A stretch of 64,000 nt of DNA from Mycoplasmatales bacterium. GTDB taxonomy: Bacteria > Bacillota_I > Bacilli_A > Mycoplasmatales > JABABV01. Every line of letters begins with the position of its first letter. Within the stretch, counting starts at the first letter, position 1. A program made the position numbers and the translations under genes. Below are positions 31,499 to 40,867 of this stretch, in pieces. Below the pieces are notes generated by a model, which saw nothing but the letters and a program-made list of their open reading frames with translations, made no database searches and was not told the origin of the DNA. The stretch is from the NCBI GenBank assembly GCA_014238055.1, contig JABABV010000001.1, forward strand, positions 62,001 to 126,000, in the 5' to 3' direction.

Positions 31499-32656
31499 TT
31501 AACCTCCGTATTTATTCATTATTTCTTTTCTAACTTTATTATCTATTCTTATAATATCTTTCAAATTAGGCTTATCTAATGCTTCGTGGTTGTCTAAACT
31601 AAATTGAATTACTTTTTCAATATCTAAAAATTTAATTTTTTTATTTAAAAATAAATCAACAGCGACTTCATTAGCAGCATTAATTACTACTGGTCAAGAT
31701 AAAGGTTTATCTAAATAACTAGTTCCCAAAAAGAACAAAGGAAATTTTTCTTGAGTTAATTTTATAAATTTTAATTTATTAAAATCATCTATTGATAAAG
31801 GTTTTAATTCTTGGTCTTTAGTTCTTTCAGGATAAAACATAGCATATTTTATCGGTAAAATCATTGTTGGTTTAGATAATTGTCATTGCATTGAACCATC
31901 TTTAAATTGAACTCCACCATGAACGAAAGAATTAGGTTCGATAACAGCTTTTATTTGATCTTTTTTTAAATTAAACAATCATTTAGCTTCGTAAACTTCG
32001 AAAACTTTATTCATCATTGTTGCACTATCAACTGATATTTTTTTACCCATTTTTCAAGTTGGATGGTTTAATGCTTGATCGACATCTATATTTTCTAATT
32101 CAGATCTTGGAGTATTTAGAAAAGGTCCTCCACTAGCTGTTAAAATAACGAAATTGATATCGTCTAAAGTTGACTTCTGTAATATTTGTCAAATAGCACT
32201 ATGCTCACTGTCAACAGTCATTAAATGACTTTTAGAACTGCGAAGTTTTTTCATAATTAAATGTCCACCAACAACTAAAGATTCTTTATTAGCCAACGCT
32301 AAAGTTTTACCTTGACCAATAATTGTTAATGTTGGTTCTAATCCAGCGATTCCAGAAATAGCATTAATTGCAAAATCATAGTTACATTTTTTTATAAATT
32401 TATTAATATTATCTTCAGAACAATAAAAATTGATTTTTGGAAATTTATTTTTTAAAATCAATTTATCTTCTTTTTTTAAAACAAAAATATTTGAAACTTC
32501 AAAATCTTGAATTAAACTTTCAACTATTTTTGTATTATTTCCTACACTAGCTCCTGTGATTTTAAAAAAAGATTTATTTTTTTTAATAATTTCTAATGCT
32601 TGGCTTCCAACTGACCCAGAGGCTCCTAACAATAATATATTTCTATTTTTAATCAT
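31499..32656 (-). CDS. dxr: 1-deoxy-D-xylulose 5-phosphate reductoisomerase
   Basis: Second step of the MEP (non-mevalonate) isoprenoid pathway, DXP plus NADPH to MEP. The 385-residue protein has the NADPH motif LLGASGSVGSQALEI, ALANKESLVVGG, the metal/substrate motif DSEHSAIWQIL, TASGGPF, HPTWKMGKKISVDSATMMNK with the catalytic loop Trp, and PNSFVHGGVQF. It is full length. TGA encodes the IWQ and QWQ Trp. The other MEP enzymes are not in this window. The ATG at 32656 lies 18 bases after the cdsA stop. It belongs to the pyrH-polC run. Confidence 0.97.
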
Positions 32657-32674
32657 AATTAATATTCTTCCTTA

Positions 32675-33595
32675 CTATGTTCGAAATAAAACTAAAGACA
32701 AAAGTCCAAAAGTTATAAATACAATACTTACCGAATCAAGACGATCCATAATTCCACCATGTCCTGGTAGAAGTTTAGAAAAATCTTTAATTTTTAACCT
32801 TCTTTTTATTGAACTAAATAATAAATCACCAAGCGGAGACATAAACGATAGAACTCCACCAATAATCATTGTATTAATAATATTATTAGTATCATCATTC
32901 AAGAATCCAACTGAGTTTCAATCACATGTTATTTTTGAACAATAACCGAAAGTAAAAGCGAATATGAAAGCGAATATGAAACCGCTTATCGCTCCTTCAA
33001 CTGTTTTTTTAGGACTAATTTTTGGAGCTAGTTTATTTTTACCAAATAAACGACCACCGATAAATCCACCAGTATCACTTAAAGAAGCTATTCCAACGAT
33101 ATAAATAATATATTTATAATCACATATTCCTAATAGGATTGCTATCTTACCAAATATAGCCATTAGGAAAATGATTCCTAATGGATATAAAAAATGATCA
33201 ATCTTAAAGTTATCATCGAAAAGAGCCAAAATAAATAAAAATATTGGCGTAAGCATTAAATATGCACTTAAACTATAGAAATTTAAAATGATATCATCAA
33301 AATTAAGTTTTTTGTCAGAAATCATATTTATAAAAGACACATTAGGCAAAAATATGAGAAGACCTGTATAAATAACTATTGCAAAAAGAGTTATTTTATT
33401 AAAATTTAAATGTTTTATTAATTCTCAAGTACCTAACATAATTATTGTTATAAAAATAGTTATGTCGATAACTTTAACATAAGTAATTCCGCTAGAAGCG
33501 AAATAAATAATCGGAGAAAAAACTAAAATTAATATTGTAGCAGTAATGTATCTATTTAAATTAGAATTGTAGTTTTTATTTTTTTTATCAGTCAT
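32675..33595 (-). CDS. cdsA: Phosphatidate cytidylyltransferase
   Basis: Makes CDP-diacylglycerol, the precursor of phosphatidylglycerol and cardiolipin, in the membrane. The 306-residue protein has eight or so helices, the central motif LSDTGGFIGGRLFGKNKLAP followed by SPKKTVEGAISG, and the C-terminal signature SIKRRLKIKDFSKLLPGHGG then DRLDS, which define CdsA. TGA Trp occurs at GTWELI and CDWNSV. The ATG at 33595 gives MTDKKNKN. It lies between uppS and dxr, the classical order. Confidence 0.96.
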
Positions 33596-33611
33596 ATTTT
33601 AAAATCCTCTT

Positions 33612-34310
33612 CTATATTTTTCCAAAACGTCTATTCCTATTAGAAAATATTTTAATATCGTTGCTAAATTTTTCAATGTTGTATTCCGGAAATAAACAAT
33701 CATTAAAAATTATTTCGGCATAATCTAATTGTCAAAGTAAAAAATTTGAAATGCGTTGTTCACCAGAAGTTCGAACTAATAAATCTACAGGTGGTAGAAA
33801 TCCACTAATTAAATAATTATTAATGTTTTCTTTATTAATAATTATATCAAAATTTTCTTGTTTAATTTTATTAATAGCGGCCAACAAATCTTGTTGACCA
33901 CCATAATTAAAAGCTATAGTTAAAGTTAACCCTGAACATAATTTCGTTTTTTCTTCTAAATCTTTTATATTTTTTAGTAGTTTTAAAGGTAATTTATCTT
34001 CAAAACCGATTCAACGAATTCTAATGTTTTCTTCAATTATTTTATTTTGATTAATTTTATTAATCGCAATATTTAATATTCTTAATAAATAATTAACTTC
34101 ACCTTTTGGACGATTTCAATTTTCAGTAGAAAAAGCAAAAATAGTTAAATATTTTAAATTTATTTTATTTGAAAATCTAACGATATCTCGTAAATTTCGC
34201 ATTCCTATTTTATGACCATAACTTCTAGGTTTTTTAAATTTAGTAGCATAACGACCATTACCATCCATAATCAACGCTATATGATTAGGTTTATTTATAT
34301 CTTCAAACAT
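33612..34310 (-). CDS. uppS: Undecaprenyl pyrophosphate synthase
   Basis: Condenses isopentenyl units into the C55 lipid carrier. The 232-residue protein has HIALIMDGNGRYATK (catalytic Asp), FAFSTENWNRPKGEV (TGA Trp), TIAFNYGGQQDLL and LVRTSGEQRISNFLLWQLDY, all cis-prenyltransferase signatures, ending NRNRRFGKI. It is full length for the family. The start ATG at 34310 is four bases after frr and has no ribosome site, so it is probably coupled. The presence of uppS in a presumed wall-less cell suggests the lipid carrier serves glycan or glycolipid export. Confidence 0.97.
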
Positions 34311-34314
34311 TTGA

Positions 34315-34863
34315 TTATATTTTCATTAATGATTTTTCTTTATCAGCAGCTAATTGAGTAATTTTCTTTACTCCTGTATCAATTATTTTTTGTACAGAAT
34401 CTTGATCATCTCTGATTTCATCTTTAGTTAAATCTTTATCTGCTTTGATTTTATTATTATAATCACGTCTTAAATTACGGAATTGAATTTTAGTTTCTTC
34501 ATTAATTTTTTTAATTTCTTTTACTTTAGAAACTCTGATTTCTTCTGTCAAAGCTGGAATTTTAATACGAATTTGGTTTCCTTCATTTTGAGGATTCATA
34601 TTTAATTTTGACTTTGAAATAGCCGCAACAATTGCTTTAGCATCATTTTGATTAAAAGGTTTTACTAATAATTGGTTAGCATCAGGAACAGAAATACTAG
34701 CTACTTGAGAAAGTGGTGTTAAAGTTCCATAATAATCAATTTTAACTTGACTCAGCATGTTTGGATTGGCTCTTCCTGTTGAAATAGTGTTAAAACGATT
34801 TGTCATTTTTTCAATAACTATTTCTATATCTTGTTGTAAATTAGTATCTAAATTATTATTCAT
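34315..34863 (-). CDS. frr: Ribosome recycling factor
   Basis: Splits the post-termination ribosome together with EF-G. The 182-residue protein (typical 185) has the two-domain RRF layout: helical start (DIEIVIEKMTNRFNTIST), GRANPNMLSQVKIDYYGTLT, LSQVASISVPDANQLLVKPF, then IRIKIPALTEEIRVSKVKEI and KADKDLTKDEIRDDQDSVQK. No TGA codon occurs. The ATG at 34863 has GGGGGTA just upstream. It is positioned between pyrH and uppS. Confidence 0.98.
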   Translation of the reverse strand: MNNNLDTNLQQDIEIVIEKMTNRFNTISTGRANPNMLSQVKIDYYGTLTPLSQVASISVPDANQLLVKPFNQNDAKAIVAAISKSKLNMNPQNEGNQIRIKIPALTEEIRVSKVKEIKKINEETKIQFRNLRRDYNNKIKADKDLTKDEIRDDQDSVQKIIDTGVKKITQLAADKEKSLMKI

Positions 34864-34878
34864 GAAAATACCCCCATA

Positions 34879-35604
34879 TTATTTCTTGTTAGAAATAATA
34901 GTTCTCTCTTTATCGTTTGGTTTTGTTAAAGTGTTAATTATATTATTTTGTTTGTTAATATTAAAAACTAATATATCAATATTATTTTCCATACAAATAG
35001 TAGTTGCTGTTAAATCCATAATTTTAATATTTTTTTCAAAAGCTTCTCTAAAAGTTAAGAAAGGTAAATGCTTAGCGTTTGGATATTTGATTGGATCAGC
35101 ATCATAAACACCATTAACATTATTTTTACCCATTAAAATAACATCAGCATTAACTTCAGCAGCTCTTAACGCTGCTGCTGAATCTGTTGTAAAGAATGGA
35201 TGTCCTGTCCCACCACTAAAAATAACAACATAACCTTTTTCTAAATGGCGTAATGCTCTTTGTCTAATATAAGGTTCAGCTACTTTATCCATTGGAATAG
35301 CAGACATTAATCTCGTTGTAATATTATGCTTTACGAACGCAGTTTGTAAAGCTATTCCGTTAATAACAGTGGCAAGCATTCCCATATAATCAGCTTGGGC
35401 TCTTTCGATCCCTAATTTAGCAGCACTAGCACCACGTAAAATGTTTCCTCCACCGATAACTATTCCAACTTGAATTTTTCGGTTAACTAATTCAGCTACT
35501 TGAGCAGCTAAATCAGAAACTTTTTGATTATCGATAATCAAACCATTTTTTTGTTTACTATGTAAAGCGGCTCCACTTAGTTTTAGTAAAATTCTTTTAT
35601 ACAT
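34879..35604 (-). CDS. pyrH: UMP kinase
   Basis: Phosphorylates UMP to UDP in pyrimidine nucleotide supply. The 241-residue protein opens MYKRILLKLSGAALHSK and has GIVIGGGNILRG, the UMP-site DYMGMLATVINGIALQ, IFSGGTGHPFFTTDSAAALRA and ILMGKNNVNGVYDADP, all characteristic of bacterial hexameric UMP kinases (amino acid kinase fold). Length agrees with the family. It contains no TGA codon. The ATG at 35604 follows AGGAG. It is the first gene after the tsf terminator, so the pyrH-polC operon probably starts here. An A/T-rich repeat (ATTTTATAATA twice, 35642-35668) lies upstream. Confidence 0.97.
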   Translation of the reverse strand: MYKRILLKLSGAALHSKQKNGLIIDNQKVSDLAAQVAELVNRKIQVGIVIGGGNILRGASAAKLGIERAQADYMGMLATVINGIALQTAFVKHNITTRLMSAIPMDKVAEPYIRQRALRHLEKGYVVIFSGGTGHPFFTTDSAAALRAAEVNADVILMGKNNVNGVYDADPIKYPNAKHLPFLTFREAFEKNIKIMDLTATTICMENNIDILVFNINKQNNIINTLTKPNDKERTIISNKK

Positions 35605-35669
35605 AAAAACACTCCTTAGTTTTAGATTGAGTTCTTAATAATATTTTATAATAAAACTATTTTATAATA

Positions 35670-35700
35670 AAAAAAATAATTAAAATTTAATTATTTTTTT
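35670..35700 (-). terminator. tsf terminator
   Basis: Perfect 15-base inverted repeat (35670-35684 and 35686-35700) around one central base, ending in seven T, four bases past the tsf stop. It is A/T only, so strength is uncertain. It separates rpsB-tsf from pyrH. Confidence 0.5.
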
Positions 35701-35704
35701 AATG

Positions 35705-36580
35705 TTAATTAGATAATTCGTTTACTTCATCAGCAAAATTAGTTGTATTTTTTTCAATACCTTCTCCAACTTCGAAACGAATCATAGTTTTTATACCTTT
35801 ACTATTTTGTAAAGCGAATTGTCCAACTTTTTGATCTTGATTTTTAACAAAAGGTTGGTCTACTAAACAAACAGAAGCTAGCTGTTTATTTAATCTACCG
35901 ATTACCATTTTTTCAACGATTTCTGGTTTTTTACCTTCTTGAATCGCTTGTTCTTTCAAGATATCAGTTTCTTTAGTTATATATTCTTTACTAATTTCAT
36001 TACGATCTATGAAAATAGGACGCATTGCTGTTACATGCATTGCAATGTCACGAGCTGCATCTGAATTATTAGAATCTTTTAATACTATTAAAGCAGAAAT
36101 TTTTCCACCCATATGCATATAAGAACCAAAAGCATCTGTTGCTTCTTTGTTAACTACTTGAAAACGACGAAGATCAATTTTTTCACCTATTTTAGCTGTT
36201 GATTCAGTAATTAAATCTCCAACAGTTTGTGAACCTGATTTTATCGTTAACGCTTCTTTAACTGTTGAACAGTTGTTATCTAAAATTAAATTAGATAATT
36301 GACTTACAAGATTTTTAAAACGATCGTTTTGAGCTACAAAATCAGTTTCTGAATTTACTTCAATAATAATTGCTTTATTATCTTTAATAGTAATTGAAGT
36401 TAATCCTTCAGCAGCTATACGCCCTGATTTTTTAGCAGCTTTGGCAATACCTTTTTTTCTTAGTCAATCAATTGCTAATTCGATGTCTCCATCACTATCA
36501 ACAAGAGCTTTTTTACAATCTAACATACCTGCTCCAGTTAAACTACGTAATTCTTTTACTTGTAGCGCTGTAACTGCCAT
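35705..36580 (-). CDS. tsf: Elongation factor Ts
   Basis: Exchanges GDP for GTP on EF-Tu. The 291-residue protein opens [20 protein letters not shown] with [20 protein letters not shown] (TGA Trp), then [18 protein letters not shown] and the dimerisation/core motif [16 protein letters not shown]. The second half carries [13 protein letters not shown] and [11 protein letters not shown], ending in a repeat of the core ([21 protein letters not shown]). Full length. The ATG at 36580 is two bases after the rpsB stop, the universal rpsB-tsf pair. Confidence 0.98.
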
Positions 36581-36582
36581 TA

Positions 36583-37725
36583 TTATTTAGCTCCTTCTTT
36601 GATTAAAAGTTCGATTAATTCATTCTTTTTAAGAGTTGAATATCCTTTTAATCCGTTGTTTTTAGCCATTTCTTTTAATTCTACTAATTTTTTATTTGAA
36701 AAATCTACTGAAGTAGAATTTGTTGCTTCTTTATCTGCAACAGGAGTTTTAACTTCTTTAGTTTCAACAGGAGTTTTAACTTCTTTAACTTCTTTAGTTT
36801 CGACAGTAGTTTTTTTCGCTGCTGCTTCTGCTGCTTTTTTACTTTCAACTTCAGCTGAAGTAGAAATTACTTTAACTGTTTTTTTGTTTTGTTCTGCTAA
36901 AACAGCTGCTTCTGCTGCTGATTGTAATACTTTAACAGCACTACGTTTAACAACTTTAACACCATTGATATTTGCTTTATCGCTACCTAGTTTATTAAAT
37001 CTTGGATTTTCACTTGGTAAGTTTTGGTAAGCTACTAATGGATTTCCACCTTTAGCGTCAACAACTGCGTCTGCTAAAAGAGTCATAATTAATTTTAAAG
37101 TTTTTAAAGCATCATCATTAGCTGGAATAATGTAATCAACACTATCAGGATCAGCATTAGTATCAACGATACCAACAATTGGAATTCCTAATTTACGTGC
37201 TTCTTTAATAGCATTCTTTTCTTCATTTGGATCAAGAACTACTAATAGAGATGGAATGTTGTGCATTCCTTTAATTCCTTCTAAGAATTTTTGTAATTTA
37301 ACCATTTCTTTACTAAATTTAATACCTTCTTTTTTAGTATAACCTTCAAAATTATTTTTTGCTTGGTTTTCTAAAATTAAAAGATGACGAACTCTTGATT
37401 GAATTGTTTTAAAGTTAGTTAAAGTTCCACCTAATCATCTTTGATTTACGTAGAAGCTTCCGGCACGGTCAGCTTGTTCTTTAATAATGTCTCTTGCATT
37501 ACGACGTGTACATACAAATAAAATGTTTCCACGTTTGCTTGCATAATATTTAATTACTTTATAAGCAACTTCAAGTCCTTTGATAGTTTTAACTAAATCA
37601 ATAACATGAGTTTTACCTTTTGTTCCGTGAATATATGGCTTCATTTTTGGATTTCAACGTTTTGTTTCATGCCCAAAATGAGCTCCCGATTCTAATAATT
37701 TAACTTTTGATACTATAGCTGTCAT
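36583..37725 (-). CDS. rpsB: 30S ribosomal protein S2 with long C-terminal extension
   Basis: Small-subunit protein. The S2 core (residues 1-250) is clear: [32 protein letters not shown] (TGA Trp), [50 protein letters not shown] and [13 protein letters not shown]. About 130 extra residues follow: an Ala/Lys/Glu-rich linker with near-repeats ([13 protein letters not shown]) and a final SAP/HeH-like motif ([33 protein letters not shown]). Total 380 residues compared with about 250 normally. The ATG at 37725 follows AAGGAG. It is preceded by a long leader. Confidence 0.97.
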
Positions 37726-37875
37726 TATAATTTCTCCTTGGTTTTTGTTATTCTTTCCCTTACTTATAAACATTATTCACAAATAACTATATTTATTATT
37801 AGTTTATCTGCACTAGAATAAGCAATTTAAATAAAGGTGTTTAATACTTCCGATATAAATAATACATAAAATACT
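37726..37875 (-). promoter_or_regulatory. rpsB 5' leader, candidate S2-binding RNA
   Basis: About 150 bases lie between the likely transcription start and rpsB. This is long for a compact genome, and the sequence is less homopolymeric than other spacers (GAATAATGTTTATAAGTAAG, ATTCTAGTGCAGATAAAC). S2 leaders that bind S2 to repress rpsB-tsf are known in several bacteria. Structure could not be verified here, so the role is inferred from position and length. Confidence 0.35.
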
Positions 37876-37880
37876 TATTA

Positions 37881-37909
37881 AGTATAACATTTTTTTAACA
37901 AAATACCAA
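37881..37909 (-). promoter_or_regulatory. rpsB-tsf promoter
   Basis: On the minus strand, -35 TTGGTA (37904-37909), 17-base spacer, extended -10 TGTTATACT with core TATACT (37881-37886). It is one of the best promoter matches in the window and lies 155 bases before the rpsB ATG. Confidence 0.7.
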
Positions 37910-37930
37910 ATTTTAATGATGTAAAATATA

Positions 37931-37965
37931 AAAAAATGTTTGCAATTTTATTATCGCAAACATTT
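37931..37965 (-). terminator. Terminator downstream of the lipoprotein genes
   Basis: Stem AAATGTTTGC/GCAAACATTT (37956-37965 with 37934-37943), 12-base loop, followed on the minus strand by T residues. It lies about 125 bases past the stop of the nearer lipoprotein and just upstream of the rpsB promoter. The gap between (37966-38091) shows nothing gene-like. Confidence 0.7.
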
Positions 37966-38091
37966 ATATTAAATTAGATTATTAAATGCCCATCATTACA
38001 ATATAAATCGGATTTTAAATATCATTAATAGGAACAATATTTTTAACGTTCAACAACGTTCATTAATAAAATAAATAAAATTTAAATATTA

Positions 38092-39258
38092 TTAAGCATG
38101 AGTGACTGTTCCATTTCAAATATAATTAAAAGCAGTTCCTCCACTACTTACATTTTTTCCATCTGCAAACATAAAATTAAATATAAGGTTTAAATGATAA
38201 CTTTGACCGGTTTCAAAGAAAAATATCAATTTACCTGATAATCCTCCAGAGATTTGAACTCCTATCCGTCAGTTGATAGTGAAAGGATGAATATTTCCAT
38301 GACTTGGATATCCACTTTTATTTAAAATTCCATTCATCCCATTTGGACCACTAGGATCGGGATGTTTATTAGCAATTTTATCTCCGTCATAAATCATTCA
38401 ATTTTGATTTTGAAAAGCATCAAAATTGTATCCATTGTTTAGCCTAGCTATATTTATTTGATTATCATATATTGATTCCGCTTTTTCGATAGATTGAAGT
38501 TGTTCTACTTGAGTAAAGTTTCAATCAGTTAATTTATAACTGTCTCCAGCCTTATATTGTGCTGTTGCTTTGATTGGATCAGCGTCATACGCGCCTTCGT
38601 AACCTTTTTTCGAAATAATTGCTGTGACTGTAAATGTTGCATCATTTGCAGTTGGTTTCCCGCCCATTCCTTTAAAACCAGAAGCATCATGGTCGGTTAG
38701 AGAACCAAAAGTATCAAATTCAGGTTTTTGACTACCATCTATTTTTCAAGTTATTTGATCGTCGGTTCCGTATTTTCACTTAAAACCTTGAACTTTATTT
38801 TTAGTTATCGCTATTTCAAATAATTGTTCCGCTGAAGTAGTCTTAGCTGTTTCTCGATACAATCCTCAAGTTCCAGGATCATAAGTAGGAGCAGAGCTAT
38901 GCGTTCAATCATTTATATCATATCTATTATTATTTAAATATTGTATCGTAAAATCAAGACTCATATTATAGTTTTTTTTTATTCTCGTTATTACAACGCT
39001 AATGTTTTTCGCCTGATCATCAAACGTAATATCTCCTTTGCTTAAATCGTTATTTGTCACTACTCCTCATTCTTCTACTGGATTAGCTGTTACGATATCG
39101 ATAGCTTTAGCTTTTAGAGCTTCTTTTTTAAAGTCTCCCCATACTTGTTTAGGTGATGGTTTTTTTGATCCACAACTAATTGCTGTTAATGAAACTGTAG
39201 TTGCAACTATAGAAGTAGTTAAGAGACCCGTTAAAAAAATATTTAGTTTCTTTTTCAT
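38092..39258 (-). CDS. Lipoprotein A of the tryptophan-rich paralogous family
   Basis: Predicted surface lipoprotein of 388 residues. Signal peptide MKKKLNIFLTGLLTTSIVAT then SLTAISC with lipobox A-I-S-C, so the mature protein starts at Cys 29. The mature domain is rich in Trp (mostly TGA), Asp, Asn and Gly, with no Cys. Shared blocks with the neighbouring lipoprotein are YDINDW, ITWKIDG, ASGFKGMGGKPTAN and YKLTDW. The GFKGMGGKP block is nearly identical to that of its neighbour. The ATG at 39258 follows GAGGTAA. Function unknown. Tandem related lipoproteins in mycoplasmas usually act in host contact and antigenic variation. Confidence 0.8.
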
Positions 39259-39333
39259 CTAATTACCTCTTTCAAACATAATTTTAAATTTTTAAATATG
39301 TCATAATTAATGTGTCTTAATTATTGAATCAAT

Positions 39334-40389
39334 TTATTCATATGCATTTATATCTGCTATTCCGAAAGCATCCCCATAGTTTTTATCTTGGTTTTGGTTT
39401 TGTTGAGTAACTATTATTGTAATATTTTTACTCGTTGTTTTATAATTTTTTTTATCACTATCAAAATAAATAATTATTCCAATTCGAGCTGTTATTTTTG
39501 TGTAATCGTATTTTCAATCTATATTTGATGCTATTCTATCAAAATTTTTTCATTTATTTCTCAATGCAACTACGAATAAATTTAACGGATTACTTTGATT
39601 ACCAATATAAGTGATATTAAAATTATTTTTAACATTATCCATATATAACTTGCTATCCGTTAGTTGTTTAACTCCGTGTAATTTTCAGTTATTTAAATTA
39701 TAACTAACATCTTTGTTTACAGAAATTATTGCTTCTATTGGATGAGTGTTTGTAAAGTTATTATAAAGTTGCGAATTCTTATTTATTGAAATAATTACGG
39801 TAATAGTATAATTTTCATAATCAACTTTAGGTTTACCATTCATTCCTTTAAAAGCTGAAGGATTCGCACTATTGACAGCTCCGCCATAAATATCTCACGT
39901 AGGTTGATCTGATGAAGTTCAACCACTATCCATTTTTTGCGTTTTAGCTAGACTTAAAATTTCTTCTGGACTTACAGATGTTGATGACGTAACAAAATTA
40001 TTTCATTTATCCCCACCCATTGGTTTAGTAGATAATTGTCAATTTTTAATATCGTAAGGAGTTCCGTTAACAAATTTAATTGAAACGGTAGCGTTGTTAC
40101 TTCAAACTAAATTTTTAACTAATGCTGTAACAGAATGTTCTTCTTTAGCATCAACTAAATATTGAACATGATAATCACTTTTTTGATATCCTAATCCTGA
40201 TCAAGGTTTTATAGATAAACTATCAACAATATTTACGACATTTTCATTTTCTACTTTTTGAATAAAAGTATTTCAATTTTTCGTAAGTGCAGATTCTTTT
40301 TTTCCACAACTAACAACTGTAACAGCGGATGTGCTTATCGGAATAATAGCACCTAAACTAATTAATATTTTTTTTATTTTTTTTTTCAT
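39334..40389 (-). CDS. Lipoprotein B of the tryptophan-rich paralogous family
   Basis: Predicted surface lipoprotein of 351 residues, paralogue of the adjacent gene. Signal peptide MKKKIKKILISLGAIIPIST followed by lipobox V-V-S-C. Conserved blocks: YDIKNWQLSTKP, QPTWDIYGGAVN, SAFKGMNGKPKVDYENYTIT and YNLNNWKLHG. The alternation of W-x-L/I-x-G, F-K-G-M-x-G-K-P and Y-x-L-x-x-W suggests repeated beta-type modules. The ATG at 40389 follows GGAGGATAT and a promoter at 40462-40490. The gene occupies the place after ylxM where ffh lies in other Firmicutes. Confidence 0.8.
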
Positions 40390-40461
40390 ATTAATATCCT
40401 CCAATTATATTCGGAAACGTCAATATCTAAATAATAAATTTCATTGTCGTAATATAATTAA

Positions 40462-40490
40462 ATTATGACATTTAAAAATATAAAAATCAA
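40462..40490 (-). promoter_or_regulatory. Promoter for lipoprotein B
   Basis: On the minus strand, -35 TTGATT (40485-40490), 17-base spacer, -10 CATAAT (40462-40467) with an extended TG. It gives a leader of roughly 65 bases before the lipoprotein ATG. Confidence 0.55.
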
Positions 40491-40524
40491 ATATACATTA
40501 ATAATAAAAACAAAAAACAAATAT

Positions 40525-40548
40525 AAAAAAAAGCCTTTTGGCTTTTTT
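40525..40548 (-). terminator. ylxM operon terminator
   Basis: Stem AAGCC/GGCTT with loop TTTT, extended by A/T pairs (about 40525-40535 with 40540-40548). It overlaps the ylxM stop codon. It ends the fakA-to-ylxM run on the minus strand and is also symmetric for the opposite direction. Confidence 0.8.
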
Positions 40549-40864
40549 ATATGCTTCTTATCTTATCTACTATTTCATCTATTTTTTGATCTTTTATTTC
40601 ACTTAAATCATTACATAATTTTTGTAAAAAATTATTTTTATGATTTAATTTTAAAATAGTTTCATATTTTTCCAATAATTTAATACTTTTTTTTACCGAA
40701 TCAAAAACAGCGCTTCTTGATACAGCCAGAATTTCGGCAACTTCTTTAAACGAAAGATCTTCATTTAAATGGAGTCAAATAGCTTGTTTTTGAGTTTGTG
40801 TTAACAAATCACTATAAAAATCAAATAATTTTAAATAATGTATTCGTTCTTTTAAAAGAATCAT
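40547..40864 (-). CDS. ylxM: YlxM-like helix-turn-helix protein (UPF0122)
   Basis: The 105-residue protein matches the UPF0122/YlxM family, which associates with the signal recognition particle. It has KERIHYLKLFDFYSDLLTQT, KQAIWLHLNEDLSFKEVAEI and AVSRSAVFDSVKKSIKLLEK, the sigma-factor region-4-like HTH. One TGA Trp appears (QAIWLHL), where the family often has Y. The ATG at 40864 is three bases after gshF stops, so it is coupled to it. Normally ylxM sits with ffh and ftsY. Here ftsY is one gene away and ffh is absent from the window. Confidence 0.85.
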
Positions 40865-40867
40865 TTT

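Noticed and set aside
32556..32945. 129-codon plus-strand frame across dxr and cdsA.
   Set aside because: It lies antisense to two well-conserved genes and shows no family features.
36599..37030. 143-codon open frame on the plus strand inside rpsB, rich in Leu, Ser and Thr.
   Set aside because: It is the antisense of the Lys/Ala/Thr-rich S2 tail and has no ribosome site; the repeat composition keeps the opposite frame open.
37966..38091. Possible small gene between the lipoprotein stop and its terminator.
   Set aside because: No frame with a start and ribosome site, only short repeats (AACGTT); treated as untranslated 3' sequence.
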